From the NCBI GenBank assembly GCA_900100895.1, contig FMTX01000008.1, positions 1-64,000 of the forward strand: a stretch of 64,000 bases of DNA, read 5' to 3'. Below, one piece after another: positions 38,177 through 46,812 of the stretch; the stretch's first letter is position 1; every line of letters starts with the position of its first letter. Source of the DNA: Lachnospiraceae bacterium YSD2013 (GTDB lineage: Bacteria; Bacillota; Clostridia; Lachnospirales; Lachnospiraceae). The notes beneath the pieces are model-generated. The model saw only the letters and a program-made list of their open reading frames with translations, was not told the DNA's origin and did not search any database. A program made the position numbers and the translations under genes.

Positions 38177-40738
38177 ATGGACGAGACTATTTTTGATAAG
38201 GCACCTGAATATGACAAAATTCATGAAGTAGACCTGAAGAAGACTATGGAATCTTCTTATATCGACTATGCAATGAGCGTTATCGCCGCCAGAGCATTGC
38301 CCGATGTAAGAGATGGTCTTAAGCCGGTACAAAGACGAGTGCTTTATTCAATGAATGAGTTGAATAACGGACCCGACAAGCCGCATAGAAAAAGTGCCCG
38401 TATCGTAGGTGATACGATGGGTAAATATCACCCTCACGGTGACAGCTCTATTTACGGCTCTTTAGTATACATGGCTCAGGAATGGTCATTAAGATATCCT
38501 CTTATTGACGGTCATGGTAACTTTGGTTCGGTCGACGGAGACGGAGCAGCTGCAATGCGTTATACAGAAGCTCGTCTTTCCAAAATTTCGACAGAATTAC
38601 TTGCCGACCTTAACAAAGATACGGTTGACTTCGTTCCCAACTTCGATGAAACAGAGAAAGAACCCACCGTTCTTCCGAGCCGTTATCCTAATCTCTTAGT
38701 TAACGGTACTACAGGTATCGCAGTAGGCATGGCTACCAACATTCCCCCTCATAATTTAAGGGAAATTGTTGCGGCAGTAGTTAAGATTATCGACAATAAA
38801 ATTGATGAAGACAGAAATACCGATATCGAAGAAATACTTGATATCGTAAAAGCTCCCGATTTTCCTACCGGCGCCATGATTCTTGGTACCAGAGGATGTG
38901 AAGAAGCTTACAGAACCGGTCGCGGTAAGATAAGAGTTCGCGCCGTAACCGATATTGAAGAAATGCCCAACGGCAAGAGCCGTATTATTGTTACCGAACT
39001 TCCTTATCTTGTTAATAAAGCAAATCTTATCGAAAAGATTGCTGAGCTTGTTAAGGATAAGAAGATTGACGGAATCACAGATCTTCGCGACGAGACCAGC
39101 CGTGAAGGTATGCGTATAGTTATCGAGTTAAGAAGAGATGTTAATGCCAACGTCGTTCTTAACAAATTATACAAACACACACAGCTTCAGGATTCTTTTG
39201 GCGTAATAATGCTTGCGCTTGTTAATAACGAGCCCAAAGTATTGAATCTTCTTCAGATGCTTGAGTACTACCTTAAGCACCAGGAAGATGTAGTTACCAG
39301 AAGAACCAAATACGATCTTAACAAGGCCGAAGAAAGAGACCACATTTTACAGGGTCTTTTGAAGGCGTTAGATTTTATCGATGAAGTAATCTCAATCATC
39401 AGAGCAAGTGCCAACACTCAGGCAGCCAAGGACGGATTAATTGAAAGATTCGGTTTTACCGATGCTCAGGCTCAGGCAATTGTCGACATGAGACTTCGTG
39501 CTCTCACCGGTTTGGAAAGAGAAAAGCTTGAGAACGAACACGCTGACTTAGTTAAGCTTATTGCCGAGTTAAAAGCAATTCTTGCTGATGAAAAGCTCCT
39601 TCTTGGAGTAATCAAGAAAGAAATACAGGAAATTTCCGATAAATACGGTGATGACAGACGTTCTACAATCGGTATTGATGAGTACGACATCGTAGATGAA
39701 GACTTAATCCCCGATGAAAATGTAGTAATTGCCTGCACAAATCTCGGTTACATCAAGAGAATGACCGTTGACAATTTCAGAGCTCAGAATCGTGGCGGTG
39801 TAGGTATCACAGGTATGAGACCTATCGACGAAGATTACCTTCGTGATTTACTTATGACCAATACCCACGGATATGTTCTTTTCCTTACTAACTTCGGAAG
39901 AGCATACAAGCTTAAAGTTTACGAGATTCCCGAAGCCAGCCGTATTGCAAGAGGAACCGCAATGGTTAACCTTTTACAGTTAGGACCCGGCGAAAAGGTT
40001 AATGCTATCATTCCCGTAGACAGTTTTGATGAGAAAAAATGCTTATTCTTTGTCACCAAGAGCGGTATTGTTAAAAAGACTCCTCTTATCGACTATGCAA
40101 ATATTCGTAAGAACGGTCTCAATGCTATCAATCTTCGTGACGATGACAGACTTGTGGAAGTTAAGACCACATCCGATGGAGACAAAGTATTTATTGTTAC
40201 CAGAAAGGGTATGTGTATCGAATTCGACGAATCCGAAGTAAGACCTTTAAGCAGAGCCGCTACAGGTGTTAAGGGTATCGAACTCGATAAGGGCGATGAA
40301 GTAATCGGAATGCAGCTCGATCACCAGGGCGATTCACTTCTCTTCGTTTCCGAGAACGGTATCGGTAAGAGAACCAATCTTGAAGATTTCAAGATTCAGC
40401 ACAGAGGCGGTAAAGGACTTAAGTGTTACAGAATTACCGAAAAGACCGGTGAAGTTGTAGGTGTTAAGGCTGTAACCGACGATCACGAAATAATGATGAT
40501 TACCACTCAGGGAATTATTATTCAGATAAGAATGAGTGAAATCAAAGAACTTAGTCGTATCACATCAGGCGTTAAGCTTATGGATTTAAGAGACGGAGTT
40601 AAGATTGCCAAGATTGCCAAGGTAAGAACCGGTCTCGGACTTCAGGAAGCAGACCCCGAAGATGACGAAGAGTACGGCGAAGACATGGAAGACCGCGTCA
40701 GAGAGGCCAAAGAAGCTGAAGAAGAAAGTGACGAATAA
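38177..40738 (+). CDS. gyrA: DNA gyrase subunit A
   Basis: An 853-residue GyrA. Catalytic Tyr129 is in [13 protein letters not shown]; the winged-helix quinolone region reads [17 protein letters not shown] (85-101), so the position equal to E. coli Ser83 is Ser90 and the position equal to Asp87 is Gly94. Six beta-propeller blades follow with the GyrA-box-like [10 protein letters not shown]. The C-terminal tail is acidic. It works with GyrB to introduce negative supercoils. A terminator hairpin lies after it. Confidence 0.97.
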   Translation: MDETIFDKAPEYDKIHEVDLKKTMESSYIDYAMSVIAARALPDVRDGLKPVQRRVLYSMNELNNGPDKPHRKSARIVGDTMGKYHPHGDSSIYGSLVYMAQEWSLRYPLIDGHGNFGSVDGDGAAAMRYTEARLSKISTELLADLNKDTVDFVPNFDETEKEPTVLPSRYPNLLVNGTTGIAVGMATNIPPHNLREIVAAVVKIIDNKIDEDRNTDIEEILDIVKAPDFPTGAMILGTRGCEEAYRTGRGKIRVRAVTDIEEMPNGKSRIIVTELPYLVNKANLIEKIAELVKDKKIDGITDLRDETSREGMRIVIELRRDVNANVVLNKLYKHTQLQDSFGVIMLALVNNEPKVLNLLQMLEYYLKHQEDVVTRRTKYDLNKAEERDHILQGLLKALDFIDEVISIIRASANTQAAKDGLIERFGFTDAQAQAIVDMRLRALTGLEREKLENEHADLVKLIAELKAILADEKLLLGVIKKEIQEISDKYGDDRRSTIGIDEYDIVDEDLIPDENVVIACTNLGYIKRMTVDNFRAQNRGGVGITGMRPIDEDYLRDLLMTNTHGYVLFLTNFGRAYKLKVYEIPEASRIARGTAMVNLLQLGPGEKVNAIIPVDSFDEKKCLFFVTKSGIVKKTPLIDYANIRKNGLNAINLRDDDRLVEVKTTSDGDKVFIVTRKGMCIEFDESEVRPLSRAATGVKGIELDKGDEVIGMQLDHQGDSLLFVSENGIGKRTNLEDFKIQHRGGKGLKCYRITEKTGEVVGVKAVTDDHEIMMITTQGIIIQIRMSEIKELSRITSGVKLMDLRDGVKIAKIAKVRTGLGLQEADPEDDEEYGEDMEDRVREAKEAEEESDE

Positions 40739-40757
40739 GTCAGAATTTTAAGTTTTT

Positions 40758-40789
40758 CACCCCGCTTGTGTGACAAACGGGGTGAAGTT
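40758..40789 (+). terminator. Terminator after gyrA
   Basis: Arms CACCCCG (40758-40764) and CGGGGTG (40778-40784) with a 13-nt loop, followed by only a weak T tract (AAGTTATTT). It probably ends the dnaA-to-gyrA transcript partially. Confidence 0.55.
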
Positions 40790-40791
40790 AT

Positions 40792-40820
40792 TTGCGTAAA
40801 AATAATTGTTAGTATATAAT
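40792..40820 (+). promoter_or_regulatory. Promoter of the acyltransferase/PAP2/E2-like operon
   Basis: Plus strand -35 TTGCGT (40792-40797), 17 bp spacer, perfect -10 TATAAT (40815-40820), directly after the gyrA terminator and about 50 bp before the TTG start. Confidence 0.7.
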
Positions 40821-40869
40821 AGCCACGTGTGTTGTCACAAAGCTTTAAGAGAATGTGTAGATTTTAGCA

Positions 40870-41616
40870 TTGGAAAGAAAAAGAAACGTTATAATATACA
40901 AGATAATAAAAGGTACAACATGGTTCTTTTACCCCAAGATTAAAGTCGAGGGTATAGAGAATCTACCGAAGGATGGAGCTATTGTTGTAGGTAATCATTC
41001 GCAGATGAACGGCCCCATTATGGGAGAGCTTTATTTTCCCGGAAAGTTCTCGATATGGTGCATAGCGGAAATGATGGACAAGAAACTCGTTCCCGAATAC
41101 GCCTACAAGGATTTTTGGTCTAATAAACCTAAATCAGTAAGATGGTTTTACAAAATTCTTTCCTACATAATCGCACCTATAGCAGAATGTATCTTTACCA
41201 ATGCCGATACAATTGCAGTTTATAAGGACAAGCGCATACTTAATACATTTAAAGAATCTTCAGAGAAATTACGCGAGGGATATTCTGTCGTTATTTTTCC
41301 GGAAGATTACGATGAGCATAACAATATAGTTCATGAATTCCAGCGTGGATTCGTGAATGTAGCCAAAATGTATTACAAAGAAACAGGTAAAGACATTCCT
41401 TTTGTTCCGTTATATATTTGTCCCAGGCTTAAGAAGATGATTATCGGTAAGCCCATCATGTACAATCATGAGGAGAATCCGAAAGTTGAGCAGGACAGAA
41501 TATGCAATTACTTAATGGATGAGATATCCGAAATAGCATACAGTCTTCCGACTCATGTTGTGGTACCTTATCCTAATATTTCAAAGAAAGATTATCCGGT
41601 CAGCACAAGACCTTAG
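40870..41616 (+). CDS. PlsC-like acyltransferase family protein with altered catalytic motifs
   Basis: A 248-residue protein with the PlsC/lysophospholipid acyltransferase fold: an N-terminal hydrophobic patch, IEGLENLPKDG-like VEGIENLPKDG, NHSQMNG where NHxxxxD is expected, and FPEDYDE where FPEGTR is expected. The catalytic Asp of HX4D is replaced by Gly, and the Gly-Thr-Arg of the phosphate-binding motif is lost. It may use another substrate or have a non-enzymatic role. TTG start at 40870; no in-frame ATG close by, and the SD is weak. First gene of a three-gene operon with PAP2 and an E2-like protein. Confidence 0.82.
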   Translation: MERKRNVIIYKIIKGTTWFFYPKIKVEGIENLPKDGAIVVGNHSQMNGPIMGELYFPGKFSIWCIAEMMDKKLVPEYAYKDFWSNKPKSVRWFYKILSYIIAPIAECIFTNADTIAVYKDKRILNTFKESSEKLREGYSVVIFPEDYDEHNNIVHEFQRGFVNVAKMYYKETGKDIPFVPLYICPRLKKMIIGKPIMYNHEENPKVEQDRICNYLMDEISEIAYSLPTHVVVPYPNISKKDYPVSTRP

Positions 41617-41624
41617 TTACATTT

Positions 41625-42314
41625 ATGAAAAAACCGGCAGTAGATTATACGAAACTCAGATTTTCAAATATCAATTCACCTGAGTTCAAGCATTTATGGC
41701 TTATTTTGGGATGGGTATGGTATCTTACCATGTACATCCTTACAGAGAAATTCGTTCCGATAGAGAGATGTCACGAAGTACACAGTGTAGTAGACGATAT
41801 AATTCCTTTTAACGAATACTTTATACTCGCTTATACATCCTGGTACTTTATGCTTGTAGGTTCGCTTTTATATTTTTTGCTGTATGACGTTAAGAGCTTC
41901 GTTAATGCTCAGAAGTTTATTATCGCGACTCAGGTAATCGGTATAGCGACATATATTATTTGGCCTTCGGTTCAGTACTTAAGACCTGCGACATTCGAGC
42001 ATGAAAATTTCTGCACATTTTTACTCGGACTTATATACGGCGTAGACACTCCTACCGGAGTATGTCCTTCGCTTCACGTAGGATATTCTTTGGCACTGCT
42101 TTCTGTCTGGCTTAAGAAAAAAGATATTAAGCCTGTTTGGAAAGTAATTATGACATTATGGGTTATATTGATATGCTTATCGGTTATGTTTGTCAAACAG
42201 CATTCTTTTACCGATGTATGGGCAGCGGTAGTTATGTGCGCGTTGATTGAGCTGGTACTTTTTGGCAAAGATTATTATAAAAAATTATTTTCTAAGAAAG
42301 AGGCAACTGTTTAA
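41625..42314 (+). CDS. PAP2 family membrane phosphatase/transferase-like protein
   Basis: A 229-residue protein with about six membrane segments. The PAP2 motifs C2 (CPSLHVGYS) and C3 (KQHSFTDVWAA, His-x3-Asp) are intact, so the phosphate-transfer centre is probably active. The C1 lysine-arginine motif KX6RP is not clear. This pattern resembles the inositol-phosphorylceramide-synthase/AUR1-like branch that moves phospho-head groups between lipids. It follows the acyltransferase-like gene by 8 bp and overlaps the next gene by 1 bp (TAATG), so it belongs to one operon. Confidence 0.85.
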   Translation: MKKPAVDYTKLRFSNINSPEFKHLWLILGWVWYLTMYILTEKFVPIERCHEVHSVVDDIIPFNEYFILAYTSWYFMLVGSLLYFLLYDVKSFVNAQKFIIATQVIGIATYIIWPSVQYLRPATFEHENFCTFLLGLIYGVDTPTGVCPSLHVGYSLALLSVWLKKKDIKPVWKVIMTLWVILICLSVMFVKQHSFTDVWAAVVMCALIELVLFGKDYYKKLFSKKEATV

Positions 42315-43171
42315 TGGCTAGAAGAAGATGGGGTGACAGAAGAGACGGTAAGGTAATAAGAGACATTGATTCCATGCACTACATAATGCCGCTTATGTAT
42401 CCCAACCGTTGTGACAATGAAGCATTTATGACGCTTCATATTAATCTTGAGAAGACAGAAGAATACATTAAGCAAAAGAATAAAGAAAATCCCGATAACA
42501 AGATAGCTATATTTGAAATAATTATAGCTGCTACTCTTAAGGCAATCAGACTTCGTCCTCACATGAATCGCTTCATTGCCAATAAGACAATGTATCAGAG
42601 AAATGAACTTACGGCTGCTTTTACCGTTAAGAAGAATTTCCGCGATGACGGCGAAGAGACTCTTGCAAGAGTTGTGGCTGAAGACGGAGATACATTAGAT
42701 ACCATTAACAAAAAGGTGGTCGATCAGATTAACTTCTGTAAGACCGGTACCGATGAGTCTTCCGAAGCAATGAATTTCATTCAGAAGCTTCCCGGTAAGA
42801 AATTTATCGGTGTTATGGCCAGAATGCTTGACAGGCACGGACTTATGCCCAAGTCGGTTATCGCTACCGATCCTTATCAGTGTACCGTTGTACTTACCAA
42901 CTTAGGTTCAATCGGTATGAATATCGGTTATCACCACCTTATGAACTGGGGTACCACATCGATTTTCATCGTAATCGGTAAGAAACACAACAGACCCCAT
43001 TATGACAAAGACGGTAACATCACCATGAGAAGAGAAATGTCTCTTTCAATTACCATTGACGAGAGAATTTCCGACGGATTCTACTATGCAAGATCCTTAA
43101 GACTTTTAAAGAAGCTTATTGAGAATCCCGAGTTATTGGAACTTCCGATTGAGGAAGAAGTTAAATACTAA
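42314..43171 (+). CDS. CAT/2-oxoacid dehydrogenase E2-like acyltransferase domain protein, catalytic His replaced
   Basis: A 285-residue protein resembling the catalytic domain of E2 acyltransferases and chloramphenicol acetyltransferase. Supporting features are the VLTNLGSIGMN strand and the C-terminal motif IDERISDGFYYA, which aligns with DHRxxDG. The catalytic His is Glu here, while the Asp-Gly is kept. No lipoyl or E1-binding domain is present, so it is not a standard dehydrogenase subunit. The first ~15 residues are strongly basic. It overlaps the PAP2 gene by one base (TAATG). A role in acyl transfer to a lipid is a guess from context; it may be inactive or bind acyl groups. Confidence 0.82.
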   Translation: MARRRWGDRRDGKVIRDIDSMHYIMPLMYPNRCDNEAFMTLHINLEKTEEYIKQKNKENPDNKIAIFEIIIAATLKAIRLRPHMNRFIANKTMYQRNELTAAFTVKKNFRDDGEETLARVVAEDGDTLDTINKKVVDQINFCKTGTDESSEAMNFIQKLPGKKFIGVMARMLDRHGLMPKSVIATDPYQCTVVLTNLGSIGMNIGYHHLMNWGTTSIFIVIGKKHNRPHYDKDGNITMRREMSLSITIDERISDGFYYARSLRLLKKLIENPELLELPIEEEVKY

Positions 43172-43177
43172 AATTAA

Positions 43178-43212
43178 AGCCCGGACTGCTTATCGGTCCG
43201 GGCTGATTTTTT
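43178..43212. terminator. Bidirectional terminator after the E2-like gene
   Basis: Perfect arms AGCCCGGAC (43178-43186) and GTCCGGGCT (43196-43204) followed by six T on the plus strand (43207-43212). The T run reaches the stop codon of the convergent carboxypeptidase gene, for which the hairpin is also the only visible terminator. Confidence 0.9.
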
Positions 43213-44701
43213 AGATATCGATATACGAAGAACTTCTCTTTTTCTTTTTACGGGGGCGACCGCTTCTTACTTCTTTCTTATAAGCTTTGTAAGAAGGACC
43301 CGGAACGTGACGTTTTCTCTTATGCCATCTTCTCGACGCTTTACGCCTTTCGGCGAAATGAACATTCCTGAAAAGTCGCTTTATTAGTGTGAAAAGACTT
43401 ATGGCACCGAAGATTCCGAGAACTACATAAATGATATTGTTGATGTAGATGTAGGTCGGTTTCTTTTGCTCCTCTAAGTCAGAAGCATTGGATTTATCAA
43501 AAGCAAATTCTGTCTCGGCGGACTTGGAAAAGAAAATGTCAGCCTTGCCAAGATATACACCTTTGTAATCATAAGTTACAGTCGCAACCTTATCGGAGTC
43601 GGATTCGTTGTCAATTGATAAGGTGGAATTCAAATCGTTGAAAGTAAGAGTCTTGGGGAGGATAACCATTGAGGAATTATCCATGGTAAATATCGGCCTT
43701 GAGTCACCGAAGACATCGGAGTCCGAATGGAAGAAGCTTTCATCCGTAACGATAAATTTGGTTTCGTAATCGTATACTCTTACTTTTTCAAAATTTGAAA
43801 AACCGTAGTCAAACAAAAGATTGGTGTCGTCATATTGATAAGGAGTTTCTTCTTTCATGACAACACATATGAGTTTCATACCGTTTCGTTCGGCACAGGA
43901 CACGAGGGTGTTGCGGGATTCATCGGTGTAGCCGGTCTTTGAACCTACAAGTCCGTCGCAACTTTTGGTGCCGCGGAAGAAATAGTTGGTGGAACCTAAG
44001 ATAAAGTCGTCGGGCTGGTACTCGGTAGCGTACCAGTGATAAGTAGGAGTACGACAAATCTTTGAAAGAAGCTCATTCTTAAAAAATGCTCGAGCCATCA
44101 ATGCCAGGTCATAAGCAGAAGTGTAATGATTGGGATCGGTATAACCATGAGCATTATTAAAATGAGTATCGGTGCAGCCGAGTTCCTTGGCCCGCTCATT
44201 CATAAGTTTCACAAAAGAATCAATGTCTCCGCTAACATATTCTGCGACTGCATTGGCCACTTCATTGGCGGATACTACGAGGATACCGTAGAGACATTCT
44301 TCCAAAGTCATTTTTTCGCCGGGATCGATACCCATGTTGGAAGCATCGCGGGGAATACTCATGACAGCGTCATAGGAAAACTCGACCATATCGTTAAGAT
44401 TGGCGCCGTCCTTCTCCATAGCAAGAAGAGAAGTCATAAGTTTTGTGGTGCTGGCGGGATACATTGTCTCGTGAGCATTCTTTTCATATAGGATTACGCC
44501 GGTGTCGGCATCCATCAAAACTGCAGAATAGCAATTGACTGCAGGACCTACGGGCCAGTTATCTACGGAATTGGACTTAACGGGCATCTGAAGGTTTTGT
44601 TCCATATATGAAACCTCGCTTGCGTAAGACGTCGCAGGCGAGAGTAGAATAGACACGAATGTAATTGTAAACAGCGCTTTTTTAAAGAAGTTTCTTTTCA
44701 T
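43211..44701 (-). CDS. D-alanyl-D-alanine carboxypeptidase (PBP5/DacF-like)
   Basis: A 496-residue S11 serine peptidase that trims the stem pentapeptide of peptidoglycan outside the cell. Signal peptide about residues 1-28 (ends SYA-S). Active-site motifs: STTK (84-87), SAN (144-146) and KTG (255-257). C-terminal beta domain, then a membrane helix (YVVLGIFGAISLFTLI) and a long Arg/Lys-rich cytoplasmic tail. Normal PBP5 has only an amphipathic anchor, so the helix plus basic tail is unusual. ATG at 44701 is chosen by GGAG 8 nt upstream; an earlier ATG at 44722 is less likely. It is one of few minus-strand genes on this arm. Confidence 0.92.
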   Translation of the reverse strand: MKRNFFKKALFTITFVSILLSPATSYASEVSYMEQNLQMPVKSNSVDNWPVGPAVNCYSAVLMDADTGVILYEKNAHETMYPASTTKLMTSLLAMEKDGANLNDMVEFSYDAVMSIPRDASNMGIDPGEKMTLEECLYGILVVSANEVANAVAEYVSGDIDSFVKLMNERAKELGCTDTHFNNAHGYTDPNHYTSAYDLALMARAFFKNELLSKICRTPTYHWYATEYQPDDFILGSTNYFFRGTKSCDGLVGSKTGYTDESRNTLVSCAERNGMKLICVVMKEETPYQYDDTNLLFDYGFSNFEKVRVYDYETKFIVTDESFFHSDSDVFGDSRPIFTMDNSSMVILPKTLTFNDLNSTLSIDNESDSDKVATVTYDYKGVYLGKADIFFSKSAETEFAFDKSNASDLEEQKKPTYIYINNIIYVVLGIFGAISLFTLIKRLFRNVHFAERRKASRRWHKRKRHVPGPSYKAYKKEVRSGRPRKKKKRSSSYIDI

Positions 44702-44737
44702 ACATAAATCTCCGAGTATCATGATACCATAATTTAG

Positions 44738-44766
44738 TTGACAATAAAAATCGAATTGGCTATATT
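44738..44766 (+). promoter_or_regulatory. Promoter of trmB
   Basis: Perfect -35 TTGACA (44738-44743), 17 bp spacer and -10 TATATT (44761-44766), about 40 bp before the trmB ATG. The divergent carboxypeptidase gene shares this region. Confidence 0.78.
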
Positions 44767-44806
44767 TTCTATGAAGATTTTATGAGTTAAGAATGTAAGG
44801 ATAGAT

Positions 44807-45445
44807 ATGAGACTTAGAAATATTACAGGTTCCGAAGAAGTAATTGCAAATAGTGAATATGTCATTCATGAGCCCTCAAGCGGCAAGTGGAAAGAGATTT
44901 TTGGTAACGACCATCCGGTTTATATAGAGATTGGTATGGGAAAGGGTCGCTTTATCATTGATAATGCGCTTAGGTATCCCGATGTGAATTTTATCGGAAT
45001 TGAGAAATATTCAAGTGTTTTACTGCGTGCGCTTCAGAAGCTTGACGCTATGGAGACTGTTCCTGCGAACCTTCGATTTTTGTGCATCGATGCCAAGGAG
45101 ATTACAGAATATTTCGGAAAGGGTGAAGTAGACAAGATTTATCTTAACTTCTCCGATCCCTGGCCCAAGGACCGACACGCCAAGAGACGACTTCCTTCGA
45201 GACAGTTTCTTTCGCTGTATGATGTTATCCTGAAAAAAGAAGGAAAGCTTGAATTTAAAACCGACAATCGCGGACTTTTTGACTTTGCGATTGAAGAGCT
45301 TGAGCCTGCAGGCTGGAAAGCAGAGGCGGTTACTTACGATCTTCATGCCGATGCTGTGATGAGTAAGGACAATATCATGACAGAGTACGAGGAGAAATTT
45401 TCCTCAATCGGTAACCCTATTTGTAAGTATATAATCAGCCGATAA
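44807..45445 (+). CDS. trmB: tRNA (guanine-N7-)-methyltransferase
   Basis: A 212-residue TrmB: SAM motif EIGMGKGRFI, NFIGIEKYSSVLLRALQK, NFSDPWPKDRHAKRRL (substrate/catalytic region) and TDNRGLFDFA. It methylates G46 in the tRNA variable loop. Length is normal. SD GGA lies 8 nt before the ATG. It is followed by tRNA-Pro with its own promoter. Confidence 0.96.
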   Translation: MRLRNITGSEEVIANSEYVIHEPSSGKWKEIFGNDHPVYIEIGMGKGRFIIDNALRYPDVNFIGIEKYSSVLLRALQKLDAMETVPANLRFLCIDAKEITEYFGKGEVDKIYLNFSDPWPKDRHAKRRLPSRQFLSLYDVILKKEGKLEFKTDNRGLFDFAIEELEPAGWKAEAVTYDLHADAVMSKDNIMTEYEEKFSSIGNPICKYIISR

Positions 45446-45456
45446 TGGTAATATTA

Positions 45457-45485
45457 TTGACAAAAGAAGTACCTTAGGGTACAAT
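45457..45485 (+). promoter_or_regulatory. Promoter of tRNA-Pro
   Basis: Perfect -35 TTGACA (45457-45462), 17 bp spacer and -10 TACAAT (45480-45485), 21 bp before the tRNA 5' end. Confidence 0.85.
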
Positions 45486-45506
45486 CAACTTTGTTTGAAA
45501 GCAAAA

Positions 45507-45580
45507 CGGGGTGTGGCTCAGTTTGGTAGAGCGCGGCGTTCGGGACGCCGAGGTCGCAAGTTCGAATCTTGTCACTCCGA
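45507..45580 (+). tRNA. tRNA-Pro (anticodon CGG)
   Basis: A 74-nt tRNA: acceptor CGGGGTG/CACTCCG with discriminator A, anticodon stem CGGCG/CGCCG with loop TTCGGGA (anticodon CGG, reads CCG), T loop TTCGAAT. CCA is not encoded. It has its own promoter and terminator. Confidence 0.95.
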
Positions 45581-45589
45581 TGTAGAATC

Positions 45590-45620
45590 AAGGGTTTCGG
45601 TGATTCCGAAACCCTTTTCT
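45590..45620 (+). terminator. Terminator of tRNA-Pro
   Basis: Perfect 11-bp arms AAGGGTTTCGG (45590-45600) and CCGAAACCCTT (45606-45616) with a 5-nt loop and a T-rich tail. It starts 9 nt after the tRNA 3' end. Confidence 0.9.
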
Positions 45621-45644
45621 TATACAAAAATGGGGGTATAGAAA

Positions 45645-46412
45645 ATGACAGACTTTACTACTATCACAGCATGCGGTGAATGCTGTGTCGGTTGTTCCAA
45701 AAAGAAAGAGGGTTCCTGCCCCGGTTGCATCGAGGCTGACGGACGCGTTCCTGAATGGGCGCAGTCGGGAATGTGCAAGGTACATGCATGTTGCAAAGAG
45801 CATAAGGCTCGGTTTTGCGGTGTGTGTATTGAATTTCCCTGCGAGAAACTTCCGCAGATGATTTTCTGGAATTCACAGATTGTTGAACATCTTTCAGCTC
45901 TTAGAGATGAGTATATTATAAGTACATTGTCCGAAAAGTATACGGTCAGACGATTAACCGAAGCGGACATCTCAAAAGTATTGACTCTATGTGAACAAAA
46001 TACCCTTTATTATCAATATTGCCCGCCGTTTGTGTCGGAACAAAGCATCCGTGATGACATGGACGCACTTCCGCCCGGTAAGACAAAAGCTGATAAATAC
46101 TACCTTGGCTACTTTAAAGAAGATCAACTTATTGCTGTTATGGATCTTATTATGTCGTTCCCCGACAAGACTACAGCGTTTATCGGTTTCTTTATGACAG
46201 ATGTTTCCATGCAGGGCATAGGATTAGGAAGCACTATTGTCACAGAACTTTGCAATGCAATGTCACGAATAGGCATGAAGGAAATCCGCCTTGGTTGGGT
46301 TAAAGGTAATCCTCAAGCTGAGCATTTCTGGAAGAAGAATGGATTTGAAGAAACCGGTGTGACCAATGAAACGGAAGAATATACGGTGGTAGTGGCGCAA
46401 AGAAAATTATAA
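45645..46412 (+). CDS. DUF3795-GNAT N-acetyltransferase fusion protein
   Basis: A 255-residue two-domain protein. Residues 1-90 hold nine or more cysteines in the DUF3795 pattern (ACGECCVGC, GSCPGC, CKVHAC, FCGVC), likely binding metal or a cluster. Residues 105-255 form a GNAT acetyltransferase with the acetyl-CoA loop about GFFMTDVSMQGIGLGST and C-terminal EHFWKKNGFEETG. The fusion suggests a metal- or redox-controlled acetyl transfer; the substrate is unknown. Start at 45645 is favoured by GGGGG upstream. It ends 8 bp before a terminator and is a single-gene unit. Confidence 0.85.
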   Translation: MTDFTTITACGECCVGCSKKKEGSCPGCIEADGRVPEWAQSGMCKVHACCKEHKARFCGVCIEFPCEKLPQMIFWNSQIVEHLSALRDEYIISTLSEKYTVRRLTEADISKVLTLCEQNTLYYQYCPPFVSEQSIRDDMDALPPGKTKADKYYLGYFKEDQLIAVMDLIMSFPDKTTAFIGFFMTDVSMQGIGLGSTIVTELCNAMSRIGMKEIRLGWVKGNPQAEHFWKKNGFEETGVTNETEEYTVVVAQRKL

Positions 46413-46419
46413 AAGGTAA

Positions 46420-46450
46420 AAAAGGACTTTGGATTTCCAAAGTCCTTTTT
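46420..46450 (+). terminator. Terminator after the DUF3795-GNAT gene
   Basis: Arms AAAAGGACTTTGG and CCAAAGTCCTTTT (13 bp, loop about 5 nt) ending in a T run. Confidence 0.92.
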
Positions 46451-46491
46451 CTGTCGGTAAATTAAATTGTCTTGATAAACTGTGATATATA

Positions 46492-46668
46492 ATGCAATGC
46501 TGCGCCGGCAACGATAGATTCATGTTTGTAAGAACAAAGCTTAATGAAATCTGCGTTAGAATCGAAAGTGCTGCATCAATAGCGTTGCTGCTACTTCTTG
46601 TATGGCAGATCTGGGGTTCCGTTTGGAATATTATTGCTATTGTACACAGTTTATTTAAAGACCAGTGA
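46492..46668 (+). CDS. Possible small membrane protein (low confidence)
   Basis: An ORF of 58 codons from the ATG at 46492, or 48 from the ATG at 46522. The second half encodes a hydrophobic, Leu- and Trp-rich stretch (SIALLLLLVWQIWGSVWNII) that could span a membrane, followed by HSLFKDQ. No clear SD precedes either ATG, so it may not be a gene. The rest of 46451-46812, about 360 bp, holds nothing else that I recognise apart from the SD of the next gene. It lies between a terminator and the inositol monophosphatase gene. Confidence 0.3.
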   Translation: MQCCAGNDRFMFVRTKLNEICVRIESAASIALLLLLVWQIWGSVWNIIAIVHSLFKDQ

Positions 46669-46812
46669 AGTACTCGAATCAAAAAGCTTATAACGTAGAC
46701 CTAGTCATATCATAATCCACAGCGAGAGGGGAGACGGACAATTGTACGTTTTCCCTTTTGCGTGGGCAAGAAAATGGTATACTGTGGATAAGATATATAA
46801 GGAGACAGCGAT

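Noticed and set aside
42314-43171. Genuine chloramphenicol acetyltransferase or dehydrogenase E2
   Set aside because: The catalytic His is Glu and there is no lipoyl domain, so a normal function is not supported.
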